Positions 7,810-15,587 of a stretch of DNA of 22,285 bases are shown here, one piece after another (the first letter of the stretch is position 1; every line of letters starts with the position of its first letter). Source of the DNA: a bacterium. Its GTDB lineage: Bacteria > Armatimonadota > Fimbriimonadia > Fimbriimonadales > JBAXQP01. The notes beneath the pieces were generated by a model that ran no database searches, had not been told where the DNA came from, and saw nothing but the letters and a program-made list of their open reading frames with translations. The stretch spans positions 1 to 22,285 of the forward strand of contig JBAXQP010000007.1 in assembly GCA_037131655.1 (NCBI GenBank), read 5' to 3'. Made by a program: the position numbers and the translations under genes.

Positions 7810-9582
7810 ATGGCAAATTTGGAGGTGAAGGGAGACTTGGACGACCATCTGAAAGAGAATGATCTGGAGGAATTGAAAAAGCTGCGTGAATTTGGCCAAT
7901 CCCTCCAGGATAAGGTCTCCCAACTCGAAACAGCAAACAAGACGCTCCAGCAGCAGCTTCAATCGCTACAACAAGGCAAAGCTGAAGTCGGTGAGACGCC
8001 GACACCTATCAATGAATACGAATCGACGCTTCGCCGCCTTGTTCAACGCGTTGCGATGATTCTGCAGGCAGAAAAAGCGGTCTTTATGCTTTTTGATAGG
8101 GAAACAGGCGAGCTTGCTGCAATGCCTCCCGCCTATGGGGTAGATGAGGATGGAATTCGCGCTTTACGCGTAAGAGCAACAAGCGGTGTCTCCGGTCAAG
8201 TCTTCCGAGAAGGCGTACCGGTCATCGTCCACGATGCTGTCGGCGACGAAAGAACAGTCAAAGAAAACGTCGTCTATCTTGGCGTACGCAACCTCGTTGC
8301 CGTGCCGTTAGTAATAGAGAAGCGCGATGAAGATAATCGCCTTCTTGATAAACAAACAATTGGCGTTTTGCATGTCTTCAATAAGCGACATGGCGGTCAG
8401 TTCAACGACGAAGACGTTCGCCTATTAGAGCGCATGTCGCGCAACGCAGCTTCCATTATCGCCAATCTCCAAATCTTCCAGGAAGTCGTAAAAGAGAAGG
8501 AAGAGCTTGAGCATACGATTGATAGTCTCTATGCCGGATTGGTATTGATAAACGGCAACGGGCGTGTTGCTCAGATGAACCAATCGGCCCGTAATATCTT
8601 CCGAATCGGGCAAGAAGCGATTGGTAAGCTTTATAACGAAGCCTTTAATGATGAGCGGTTTGTTAAACTGATAGAGGATTCAACAAAGCAAGAGGCAGAT
8701 TCACAAACCGAAATCACTGTTAATGCCGAAGACGGTCACGATCACATCTTTCAGGTGCAAAGCGCTTTAGTAAGAGGTGATCAGGATCGAGTAGTGGGCA
8801 CTGTGGCGATTCTGAATGATATCACCGAGTTGCGTACTATTGAGCGAATGAAATCGGCATTCGTCGCAACGGTTTCTCACGAACTCCGAACTCCCCTTAC
8901 CGCTATTAAGGGATTTGTCCAAACTTTATTGATGGATACAGATGGTTCATTCGATGAGACCTCTCGAAGAGAATTCTATGGGATTATTGATAGCGAATGC
9001 GACCGACTAACCCGCTTGATTAACGACCTTCTTAACATATCTAGAATTGAAGCCGGCGAAAGCTTGAAGCCGAATTACAAAGAGGTTAATGTTAGGCAGC
9101 TTGCTCAGAAAGTGCTTATGATCCAGAATCAAGCAACCCAAAAGCATGCGCTTAAGTTGGATGTACCTGAAGACTTCCCGTTAATTACAGCCGATGAAGA
9201 TAAGCTGGATCAGGTACTTACTAACCTGATTAATAACTCGATTAAATACTCACCGAATGGCGGTCAGATTACGATTATAGGACGTGTTGAGGGTAACGAT
9301 ATTCTTCTGGCTGTCAAGGATGAGGGAATGGGACTGCCCAAAGACCAGTTGCCAAAGGTCTTTGAGAAGTTCCACCGAGTCGATAATAGGGACAATCGAA
9401 AGATCTACGGAACCGGCCTCGGCCTTTTCTTAGTCAAGCATTTGGTTGAAGTAGTTCATCAAGGCAAAATCTGGGCTGAGAGTGAAGGCGAAGGTAAGGG
9501 GTCTACTTTCACGATGCGCATCCCCAAGAAACTCGACCCATCAGAAGTAGATAACGATAGCGCAAGAGCCGTTTCAATGTAA
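7810..9582 (+). CDS. Soluble sensor histidine kinase (coiled coil - GAF - PAS - HisKA - HATPase)
   Basis: A 590-aa two-component histidine kinase with no membrane segment, so probably cytoplasmic. Order: N-terminal coiled coil (about 10-60, heptads rich in L, Q, K), GAF (about 70-220), PAS (about 235-345), HisKA with the phospho-acceptor H357 in VSHELRTP, and HATPase_c with N-box (LTNLINNSIKYSPNGG), G1 (DEGMGLP), F-box (FEKFHRVD) and G2 (GTGLGLFL). All catalytic boxes are intact. It autophosphorylates from ATP and passes phosphate to a response regulator, but none is encoded in the window, so it is an orphan here. AAGGAG (7795-7800) lies 9 nt before the ATG. No strong promoter stands out in the 231-bp gap upstream. 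Confidence 0.95.
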   Translation: MANLEVKGDLDDHLKENDLEELKKLREFGQSLQDKVSQLETANKTLQQQLQSLQQGKAEVGETPTPINEYESTLRRLVQRVAMILQAEKAVFMLFDRETGELAAMPPAYGVDEDGIRALRVRATSGVSGQVFREGVPVIVHDAVGDERTVKENVVYLGVRNLVAVPLVIEKRDEDNRLLDKQTIGVLHVFNKRHGGQFNDEDVRLLERMSRNAASIIANLQIFQEVVKEKEELEHTIDSLYAGLVLINGNGRVAQMNQSARNIFRIGQEAIGKLYNEAFNDERFVKLIEDSTKQEADSQTEITVNAEDGHDHIFQVQSALVRGDQDRVVGTVAILNDITELRTIERMKSAFVATVSHELRTPLTAIKGFVQTLLMDTDGSFDETSRREFYGIIDSECDRLTRLINDLLNISRIEAGESLKPNYKEVNVRQLAQKVLMIQNQATQKHALKLDVPEDFPLITADEDKLDQVLTNLINNSIKYSPNGGQITIIGRVEGNDILLAVKDEGMGLPKDQLPKVFEKFHRVDNRDNRKIYGTGLGLFLVKHLVEVVHQGKIWAESEGEGKGSTFTMRIPKKLDPSEVDNDSARAVSM

Positions 9583-9592
9583 GTTCTAAATA

Positions 9593-9622
9593 AAAAGGGC
9601 ACGGCTATAGCCGTGCCCTTTT
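9593..9622. terminator. Perfectly palindromic bidirectional terminator
   Basis: A 30-bp perfect palindrome, AAAAGGGCACGGC on the left and GCCGTGCCCTTTT on the right around TATA. It ends in T-tracts on both strands and sits between the convergent histidine kinase and CorC-like genes. Confidence 0.92.
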
Positions 9623-9667
9623 ATTATATTTGTGCCTTAGCTTAACTTGTCCTTTGTCTAATCCCTG

Positions 9668-11158
9668 CTATTCTTTTGTCTCTTCGGGTTCGTTTGGTTC
9701 GGGGTGACATTCTATTTTTACTTTTTCTATGCGGCGGCCGTCTGTTTGAGTGACCGTGAACCTTGGGCCTTCATATTGTATTGATTCGCCTGCTTCAGGC
9801 TGGTGGCCTAAGTAGCCAAATACAAAACCACCGATAGTATCGAATTCTTCTGAGTCTAGACGAAGACCAAGGCGTTCGTTTATTTCATCCAGATGCATTC
9901 GACCATCCACAATGTAGACATTCTCGCAGACTGTTTGGAACATCTGCTGTTCTTCGTCGTATTCATCCATGATGTCGCCGACGAGTTCTTCCACCAGGTC
10001 CTCGATAGTGACTAATCCTGCTGTTCCACCGTATTCATCTCGAACGACGGCAATGTGATTGCGGTTAACGCGCATCTCGCGAAGCAGCGCGACTACCGAC
10101 TTATTCTCGGGGATGAAGTACACTGGGCGCATAACTTCCTTAATAGTAAATAACGTTAGAGAGCCGTTTAGTTTCGCTAGCACGTCTTTAGCGTAGACAA
10201 TTCCCACGACCTGATCGATTGTTTCTTCGAAGACCGGTATGCGCGAAAAACCGGTTTCAGCGATGAGACTGACAACATCTTTGGTGCTTTCAGTAATATC
10301 AACAGCTTTTATATCGGTTCGAGGGGTCATCACTTCACGGGCGATTGTATCAGTGAACTCAAATACCGATTTAATAATCTCGGTTTCTTCTTCTTCGAGT
10401 ACCCCATGTTCTTCACTTGTTTCTACGATGACCTTTAATTCTTCTTCAGATATCACAGGAGCCGCGAAATGAGCATGACCGCCAAAACGACGTACGACTA
10501 AGTTACTGACGCCTGTGACCAGAACTACAAGTGGATGCATTAGACGAGCTAAGAAGTCCATAAAGGGGGCAACTCGCAGCGACCATATTTCCGGATGCTG
10601 CATGCCCAAGCTTTTTGGAACTACTTCACCAAAAGTAATCAAGAAGAAAATAGCGACCAGTGTGATGATTACGACTGAATATGGCTCGGGATTCGAAATA
10701 TGAAGTAGGTTATAAATGGGCATTGCCCATAGAGTAAATGGGTGAGCAAACTGAGTTGCTGCTTCAACTGATGCAAAAGCGCTGGCAAACTCGACACCGA
10801 TTTGGATCGTGGCAAGGTAGCGAGGCGGGTTACTGAGTAAGCGTTCGAGACGTTTGCTATTACGCCGGTCTTCCTCGATTAGCTGACGCACACGGCTTCG
10901 CCTGAGTGATACAAGTGAAGTTTCGGATATTGAGAAGAACGCTTTCACTAAAATCAGGGCAACGACTAAAATAAGTCTTCCCCAAGGAATCTCGCCATTA
11001 GATGTTCCTTCTGGCGCGTTTCCTTGTGCCCATATAAGGTTAGCTCCGAACCAAAGCAGAGCAATCGTTACCAGAAAGGTAAGCCATGATATATTTTGTT
11101 TCTTAGCCCGTTTTGCGGGCTTGGTACGTAAAGGGGGTTCAGGTATATCAGTGCTCAC
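9668..11158 (-). CDS. CNNM/CorC-family membrane protein with CBS pair (hemolysin C-like)
   Basis: A 496-aa protein of the HlyC/CorC (CNNM) family, linked to Mg2+ or Co2+ transport or homeostasis. Order: an extra N-terminal hydrophobic segment (about 24-45), the DUF21/CNNM membrane domain (about 60-235, with FFSISETSLVSLRRSRVRQL and FGEVVPKS), a CBS pair (about 265-390, VMTPRTDI ... VVRDEYGGTAGLVTIEDLVE) and the C-terminal CorC_HlyC domain (about 405-485). The start is a GTG with AGGA (11168-11165) 6 nt upstream. It is the last gene of the rpsU-pgpH-ybeY-dgk block, 79 bp after the DgkA-PAP2 gene, and ends at the palindromic terminator. Confidence 0.93.
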   Translation of the reverse strand: MSTDIPEPPLRTKPAKRAKKQNISWLTFLVTIALLWFGANLIWAQGNAPEGTSNGEIPWGRLILVVALILVKAFFSISETSLVSLRRSRVRQLIEEDRRNSKRLERLLSNPPRYLATIQIGVEFASAFASVEAATQFAHPFTLWAMPIYNLLHISNPEPYSVVIITLVAIFFLITFGEVVPKSLGMQHPEIWSLRVAPFMDFLARLMHPLVVLVTGVSNLVVRRFGGHAHFAAPVISEEELKVIVETSEEHGVLEEEETEIIKSVFEFTDTIAREVMTPRTDIKAVDITESTKDVVSLIAETGFSRIPVFEETIDQVVGIVYAKDVLAKLNGSLTLFTIKEVMRPVYFIPENKSVVALLREMRVNRNHIAVVRDEYGGTAGLVTIEDLVEELVGDIMDEYDEEQQMFQTVCENVYIVDGRMHLDEINERLGLRLDSEEFDTIGGFVFGYLGHQPEAGESIQYEGPRFTVTQTDGRRIEKVKIECHPEPNEPEETKE

Positions 11159-11237
11159 TGTCTTTTCCTGCCTTCTAGAATTGATCCAATCGTGAGGGAG
11201 CCATTAGGCTTTGTATCGTTTAACATAAAGTGGTATA

Positions 11238-11963
11238 TCATCTTGTTATTGGTCCCGGAGAGGTAAAGAAATACATGAGTCCGGCGATCAGGATGCCCAA
11301 CACCGCTCCAAAGGTTACTTCTTGGAGGGAGTGTATTCCTGCTTCGACTCGGCTCTGTGCAATTAATGCGGCCAAGATAACCGCTAATATCGCCGTCAAA
11401 AAAGTTGGGGAGATGACGATAATGGTAAACGCGAGGAAGAAGCCGACTGCGCTGTGCCCGCTAATCAAGCCACCCTTCCATATTGTCCCACGGCCCCCTA
11501 AAACTTTGCCGATTACCATGGTAATGAATATAATTACGCCACAAACGATGAGGGTTGTTGTCGTCCACCCCGCATCAGGTTTGCGGTTGAGCTTAATCGC
11601 CAGCAATTCAAGGTTGCGCTGTCTTAAAAATAGAATAGCCCCTACAATAATTGCATTCATCGTGGCTATCAAAACCGCGCCTGCAGCAATATCCTTGGCA
11701 AATTTAGCCTGTGGGCTATATTGCTGCGTGACCATATCCACCAACGCTTCTATGGCCGAGTTGATCATTTCCGTTACGAGCACCAGTGATATGGTGAATA
11801 ACAGAATCAGCATCTGACTAGTATCGAGGCGGAAGATCAATCCTAGCACGAGCACTGCGATAACGGTGAAAAAATGAAATCGCATGTGCTTTTGTGTGCG
11901 GAAGACCCGCATAACACCTTCAAACGCATATTGAAAACTATCTATTGGTCTTTTCGTTCTCAT
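11238..11963 (-). CDS. DgkA-type undecaprenol/diacylglycerol kinase fused to PAP2 phosphatase
   Basis: A 241-aa integral membrane fusion. Residues 1 to about 115 are a DgkA kinase: FRTQKHMRFH, then the catalytic TEMINSAIEALVD (E65, N68, E72) and KFAKDIAAGAVL. Residues about 130-240 are a PAP2 phosphatase with SGHS (H170) and SRVEAGIHSLQEV (R205, H211, E215). The first PAP2 motif is degenerate (GKVLGGRGT). DgkA homologues in Gram-positive-type gene orders phosphorylate undecaprenol, and PAP2 enzymes of the UppP kind remove phosphate, so one chain carries opposing activities on a lipid carrier; the actual substrates are inferred. It starts 1 nt after the ybeY stop, so the two are tightly coupled. 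Confidence 0.9.
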   Translation of the reverse strand: MRTKRPIDSFQYAFEGVMRVFRTQKHMRFHFFTVIAVLVLGLIFRLDTSQMLILLFTISLVLVTEMINSAIEALVDMVTQQYSPQAKFAKDIAAGAVLIATMNAIIVGAILFLRQRNLELLAIKLNRKPDAGWTTTTLIVCGVIIFITMVIGKVLGGRGTIWKGGLISGHSAVGFFLAFTIIVISPTFLTAILAVILAALIAQSRVEAGIHSLQEVTFGAVLGILIAGLMYFFTSPGPITR

Positions 11964-11964
11964 A

Positions 11965-12432
11965 TTATGATTCCGCTAGGGTCCCCCAATCATCTTCCAT
12001 TTTATATCCTAGCTCTGCGGCTACGCTGCGAGCTTTAGCGATCATTTCGTCGTAGCCCTCTTCAGTTTCGTCATTATATCCTAATAGGTGAAGACAGCCA
12101 TGCAAGGCAAGAAAGACGGTTTCTGCTACCAACTCAATTTCTCTTTGCTGCGCCTGACGCTCTGCAGTATCTATCGAGATCACAATATCTCCCAGCACAT
12201 CGGGATCGTTGAACGGAAAGGACAGCACATCTGTTGGCACATCAAAACCCCGATAAGTGCGGTTCAACTCGCGAATAAACTCATCGTCGCTAAGGACGAT
12301 GCTTACTTCCGCTGGAGATTTTTGTTCGTGTTGGAGTAGCAAGCGGATCGCTTTAGCGATGGACTGCGACGCTACCCGGCGGGCTGACCGATTGGAGATC
12401 ATTATTTCGGTCCGCCTTTTGGGAACCGTCAT
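11965..12432 (-). CDS. ybeY: Endoribonuclease YbeY (rRNA maturation factor)
   Basis: A 155-aa zinc-dependent endoribonuclease acting in 16S rRNA 3' maturation and ribosome quality control. The RGFDVPTDVLSFPF motif and the metal site HGCLHLLGYND are present. The zinc ligands would be H111, H115 and D121: the usual third His of HGxLHLxGYDH is Asp here, a substitution I recall in some other phyla. GAGGT (12445-12441) lies 8 nt before the ATG at 12432, supporting this start over M11. It overlaps the 3' end of the HD gene by 80 nt, and the DgkA-PAP2 gene follows after 1 nt, so translation is probably coupled along the operon. Confidence 0.94.
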   Translation of the reverse strand: MTVPKRRTEIMISNRSARRVASQSIAKAIRLLLQHEQKSPAEVSIVLSDDEFIRELNRTYRGFDVPTDVLSFPFNDPDVLGDIVISIDTAERQAQQREIELVAETVFLALHGCLHLLGYNDETEEGYDEMIAKARSVAAELGYKMEDDWGTLAES

Positions 12433-13879
12433 TAGTTGTCACCTCAGGATAATCAATTCGCTGGTGGCGGGATGCAGTTAAAGTTTGCACGAATGCTTTT
12501 ATAATTCGTTTCAAGTCGCCAAAGGTTAGATCGCACTCATCGAGTTGGTTATCAGTGCGGCGATCCTCTACCAATTGCGTGATAAAATGTTCGAGCCGAG
12601 AAGGCGAAGTGCGGTCAAGTGTTCGAGTAGCAGCTTCTATTGCATCGGATAACATTACCAACGCGGCTTCTTTCGATCTTGGCTGCGGGCCTGGGTAGCG
12701 GTAATGTTGTTCGAGCATCGGATCGTGCTCCTCGCATTCTGCTTTGGCCTGATAATAGAAATACGTAATCAAACTTGTCCCGTGATGCTGACCTATGGCA
12801 TCTATTACCGGCTGTGGTAAATTGTGCTCAATTGCCATCTCCACGCCATCTCGCACATGGGCCGAAATAATAGTGGCTGAAAGGGAAGGAGAGAGGCGGT
12901 CATGGACATTTGAAATGCCTTGGTTTTCTATAAAGAAATCGGGTCGTTTGAGTTTGCCTATGTCATGGTAATAAGCGCACACACGAGCTAATAAGGGATT
13001 GGCTCCAATCGCTTGTGCTCCTGCTTCGGCAAGGTGGGCAACCATTACGCTGTGCTGATAGGTTCCCGGCGCTTGCGTGCAGAGTTCTCTCATTAACGGT
13101 TGTTCAGGAGAACAAAGCTCGAGCAATCCCCATTCTGTGACTAAATCAAAACTTCGATCAAGCGCTGCAACAACTAACCAGAACAATGCCACTGCGCCTA
13201 CCGCAGAAACAGCGGCGAATCCAGATGACTTAGCGATTAGCAGCCACGGTTGTCCAGCGATGCTTCCCAAAGTAGCGGTGGCTCCGGCATAGCATAAAAT
13301 AACAATTTCGCCTGCTTTGAGAAGGTCAGAGCGTTTCTTAAGCGGACAAACAGCATGAGCTCCCGCGACACCTGCTAACCATGCGGCCGTTACTACATCC
13401 AAGCTGCAGGCTCCAGTAAGAGCACAGCCAAACGCTAACACTGTGGCAAAGGAAGTGGCGGCGGTGGCATTCAGAAGTGCGCCGATAGTGAGCGCGCCAA
13501 CAACGATAGGGGCTGCAGCTAAGGGAGCAAGGGTGAATTCAGCGGCTCGTTTTTCTAAGATAAATCGTACCAACTGAACTGAACTGACGCATAAAAACAC
13601 AGAAATCCAGAGAAGAAGGGCTGCTTTGTGCTTTTGCCAAGGCATGAGGTGCCATTCGCGGCTGTGCATTCTAATCAAAAGAATGCCGGTTAAAGAAAGA
13701 ACTAGTACTCCAGCCACGTTTTGAATCCGAAGTGGGTTTGGAGGAGGTATAAGAAATAGCGCAGTCAAAATGAGCGTCCCCAATAAGACCCACCAACCAG
13801 TTTTGGTAAGGCCGGTTATGCTTTGCTCAAATGACCGTTTAAGTCGTGAAAGGACGCGAGAGCGGCGACTAAGTCGCAT
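12353..13879 (-). CDS. PgpH-type 7TM-HD phosphodiesterase, short form
   Basis: A 508-aa membrane protein with about seven or eight hydrophobic segments (residues 25-240) and a cytoplasmic HD phosphohydrolase domain (about 265-420). The HD metal residues are present: H276 (TYQHS), H305-D306 (YYHDIGK), H341, H365-H366 and D412 (LSDAIEAA). PgpH proteins hydrolyse c-di-AMP. The usual large extracellular 7TMR-HDED domain between TM1 and TM2 is missing: TM1 is followed almost directly by TM2, and the chain is about 200 residues shorter than PgpH. The ATG at 13879 was preferred over the TTG at 13888 because AGGAG abuts that TTG but is 9 nt from the ATG. It lies between rpsU and ybeY, as in many bacteria. 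Confidence 0.9.
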   Translation of the reverse strand: MRLSRRSRVLSRLKRSFEQSITGLTKTGWWVLLGTLILTALFLIPPPNPLRIQNVAGVLVLSLTGILLIRMHSREWHLMPWQKHKAALLLWISVFLCVSSVQLVRFILEKRAAEFTLAPLAAAPIVVGALTIGALLNATAATSFATVLAFGCALTGACSLDVVTAAWLAGVAGAHAVCPLKKRSDLLKAGEIVILCYAGATATLGSIAGQPWLLIAKSSGFAAVSAVGAVALFWLVVAALDRSFDLVTEWGLLELCSPEQPLMRELCTQAPGTYQHSVMVAHLAEAGAQAIGANPLLARVCAYYHDIGKLKRPDFFIENQGISNVHDRLSPSLSATIISAHVRDGVEMAIEHNLPQPVIDAIGQHHGTSLITYFYYQAKAECEEHDPMLEQHYRYPGPQPRSKEAALVMLSDAIEAATRTLDRTSPSRLEHFITQLVEDRRTDNQLDECDLTFGDLKRIIKAFVQTLTASRHQRIDYPEVTTNDGSQKADRNNDLQSVSPPGSVAVHR

Positions 13880-13888
13880 AATATTCAA

Positions 13889-13893
13889 CTCCT
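13889..13893 (-). promoter_or_regulatory. Ribosome-binding site fixing the start of the HD phosphodiesterase
   Basis: AGGAG on the minus strand sits 9 nt before the ATG at 13879 but directly against the TTG at 13888. The shorter start is therefore favoured. Confidence 0.7.
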
Positions 13894-13990
13894 GCGGAGC
13901 TTGTCTGCCCTAACGCCCCTACACTAATTTCCATTAACGATAAATTCATCGTCGTTATAAAACTAAAGAAGCACCTAATTACTTGCCACT

Positions 13991-14155
13991 TTAGCGTCTT
14001 CGTCTGCGCGCTTTGCGTCGTTTACGATCGCTTGGTTTCTCGTAATGCGCGTGCTCTTTAAGTTCTCTTAATATTCCGCTCTGTTGCAATTGCCGGTTGA
14101 AACGCTTGAGAGCGCTATCGATTGACTCGTTCGGCTGAACTTGGACTTGGATCAA
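13991..14155 (-). CDS. rpsU: Small ribosomal subunit protein bS21
   Basis: A 54-aa ribosomal protein bS21. The translation begins (M)IQVQVQPNESIDSALKRFNR, continues RELKEHAHYEKPSDRKRRKA and ends in an arginine run, exactly the family pattern; bS21 binds the 30S platform near the 16S 3' end. The start is TTG, placed by a perfect AAGGAGG (14172-14166) 10 nt upstream. There is no in-frame ATG or GTG before the conserved residues other than a GTA codon. It opens the operon that continues 112 nt later with the HD phosphodiesterase and ybeY, and has a near-consensus promoter at 14248-14276. Confidence 0.93.
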   Translation of the reverse strand: MIQVQVQPNESIDSALKRFNRQLQQSGILRELKEHAHYEKPSDRKRRKARRRRR

Positions 14156-14165
14156 TACTGCTAAG

Positions 14166-14172
14166 CCTCCTT
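14166..14172 (-). promoter_or_regulatory. rpsU: Shine-Dalgarno site of rpsU
   Basis: A perfect AAGGAGG on the minus strand, 10 nt before the TTG start at 14155. It decides the otherwise non-obvious start codon. Confidence 0.85.
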
Positions 14173-14247
14173 AAGTTCGACAGAAGTAGCTACTGCCGCT
14201 GTGCATTCATCGCCTCAGGCGACATAACACAGTTCAGACAACGTTAA

Positions 14248-14276
14248 ATTCTACCTGTGAGCGTTGAAAATGTCAA
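14248..14276 (-). promoter_or_regulatory. Sigma70-type promoter for rpsU and its operon
   Basis: On the minus strand, perfect -35 TTGACA (14276-14271), a 17-nt spacer and -10 TAGAAT (14253-14248). The predicted start is near 14241. It probably drives the rpsU-pgpH-ybeY-dgk-corC block. Confidence 0.85.
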
Positions 14277-14310
14277 CTCTAATACCTTTGGCGAGCTTAC
14301 CTAATCACAT

Positions 14311-14319
14311 TGTTATGAT
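14311..14319 (+). promoter_or_regulatory. Possible extended -10 promoter for pheA
   Basis: TGTTATGAT fits an extended -10 (TGn + TATGAT). No good -35 lies at 17 nt; TTGGCG at 14288 is 20 nt away. The call is weak. Confidence 0.35.
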
Positions 14320-14498
14320 AAAAGAAGGATGTTTAGCCATCATTGCCGCAAAGTACAGGAACCTAAACTACTTTGTTAATTATTTATCGGTTGCCATGGC
14401 AGCATTTATCAGGGTAACGTCTCTTGTGTAGATTGGCAGGCAGATTTTAAGCACAAGAGCCAAGAATTAAATACAGCTCAACTTTAGAGGTCAACGTA

Positions 14499-15569
14499 AT
14501 GAGTGAGGAACTGGAATCGCTTCGGAAAGAGATTGATGCTATTGATGAATCATTACTGAATCTTATGAATCAGCGTGCAGAAATCGCAAAGCAGATTGGC
14601 GCCGGTAAACCCGCGAATAATGCGCCTTTTTTCTCTCCAGAACGTGAGGAGACAATATATAAGCGTCTTTTAAAGATCAATAAGGGACCTTTGGAAGACA
14701 AGCAGGTCTCCGCAATCTTCCGCGAAATTATTTCGGCGGCGCGAACTCTTGAGAAAGCATTGGTTGTGGCTTTTTTGGGACCTGAAGGCACTTTTACTCA
14801 TATGGCGAGTTTACAGCGGTTTGGTTCTTCGACTACATTTCTTCCCGTCGATACTATTACGGATACCTTTCAGGAAGTCGAGCGTTCGAATGCCGATTAT
14901 GGGGTCGTGCCGGTTGAGAATTCGACAGCGGGGGTAGTGCCGGAGACACTTGATACATTCCCGCAATCGAATGTGCGTATTTGTGCAGAGCTTTACGTGC
15001 AAATCGCGCACCATTTGGCCTCGCATCAAAAGAGTTTAGACGACGTCAAGAAGATATACACCCACACCCAGCCTGCGCAGCAGTGTCGGCGATGGCTTCG
15101 GACTTATTTGCCGAATGCGGAGATTGTCGAGGTATCATCGACATCTAAAGCTGCTGAAATGGCGAATGATGATAAAATGGCTGCAGCGATTACCAATAGC
15201 TTAGCAGCGGAGCGGGTGGGGATACCGCTTTTAGTTGAGCACATCGAAGATAATCCGCACAACCGTACGCGTTTTTTGGTGATCGGATATAATGAGCCTC
15301 GATCGGTTGGCAAGGACAAAACCTCGCTTATGTTCACTTTACGCAATCAACCAGGCGAGCTTTATCGAGCGCTTGGCGCATTTCAGAATGCTGAGGTGAA
15401 TTTGACAATGATTGAAAGTCGTCCGGCTCAGCGAAGTGGGTTCGAGTATGTCTTTTATGCCGATCTGCAGGGACATCGTTCGGATGGTAAAATGGGGGTC
15501 GCATTAAAAGATCTTGCCAAGTATGTGACTGATTTAACAATATTGGGAAGCTATCCGGAAGCGGAATAG
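14499..15569 (+). CDS. pheA: Bifunctional chorismate mutase / prephenate dehydratase
   Basis: P-protein, 356 aa, converting chorismate to prephenate and then to phenylpyruvate for phenylalanine. Domains: AroQ chorismate mutase (about 1-85, LRKEIDAIDESLLNLMNQRA), prephenate dehydratase (about 88-265, VAFLGPEGTFTH, VPVENSTAGVV, with the catalytic-region NRTRFLVIG) and a C-terminal ACT domain (about 270-355, LRNQPGELYRALGAF ... ESRP) that normally gives Phe feedback inhibition. All domains look intact. AGAGG (14486-14490) is 8 nt before the ATG. It is followed after 18 nt by the GH172-like gene, probably on the same transcript. A leader hairpin upstream could be regulatory but has no recognisable class. 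Confidence 0.96.
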   Translation: MSEELESLRKEIDAIDESLLNLMNQRAEIAKQIGAGKPANNAPFFSPEREETIYKRLLKINKGPLEDKQVSAIFREIISAARTLEKALVVAFLGPEGTFTHMASLQRFGSSTTFLPVDTITDTFQEVERSNADYGVVPVENSTAGVVPETLDTFPQSNVRICAELYVQIAHHLASHQKSLDDVKKIYTHTQPAQQCRRWLRTYLPNAEIVEVSSTSKAAEMANDDKMAAAITNSLAAERVGIPLLVEHIEDNPHNRTRFLVIGYNEPRSVGKDKTSLMFTLRNQPGELYRALGAFQNAEVNLTMIESRPAQRSGFEYVFYADLQGHRSDGKMGVALKDLAKYVTDLTILGSYPEAE

Positions 15570-15587
15570 TACCCTTAGGAGGAATTA

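Larger units (their letters stand above)
14156..14498. other. Divergent regulatory region rpsU / pheA
   Basis: This 343-bp gap carries the rpsU promoter (14248-14276, minus) with a leader of about 85 nt, and an extended -10 candidate (14311-14319) for pheA with a leader of about 170 nt. The pheA leader can pair 14421-14428 with 14452-14459 (CTCTTGTG / CACAAGAG). No T-box consensus and no Phe-rich leader peptide was seen. No other coding frame looks real. Confidence 0.6.

Noticed and set aside
7708..8005. Three minus-strand frames at the start of the histidine kinase gene
   Set aside because: They mirror the coiled-coil coding region of the kinase and lack start signals.
11230..11817. 195-codon plus-strand frame opposite the DgkA-PAP2 gene
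   Set aside because: It is fully antisense to a well-supported gene, has no ribosome-binding site and gives a Met/Ile/Thr-rich product typical of a shadow of a membrane protein gene.
11965..12432. Frameshift or error at the end of the HD gene because it overlaps ybeY by 80 nt
   Set aside because: Both frames are intact, and ybeY has its own ribosome-binding site inside the overlap, so this is a normal operon overlap with a divergent C-terminal tail.
14281..14498. T-box or amino-acid riboswitch ahead of pheA
   Set aside because: I looked for the T-box consensus and a Phe-rich leader peptide and found neither; only a simple hairpin remains.
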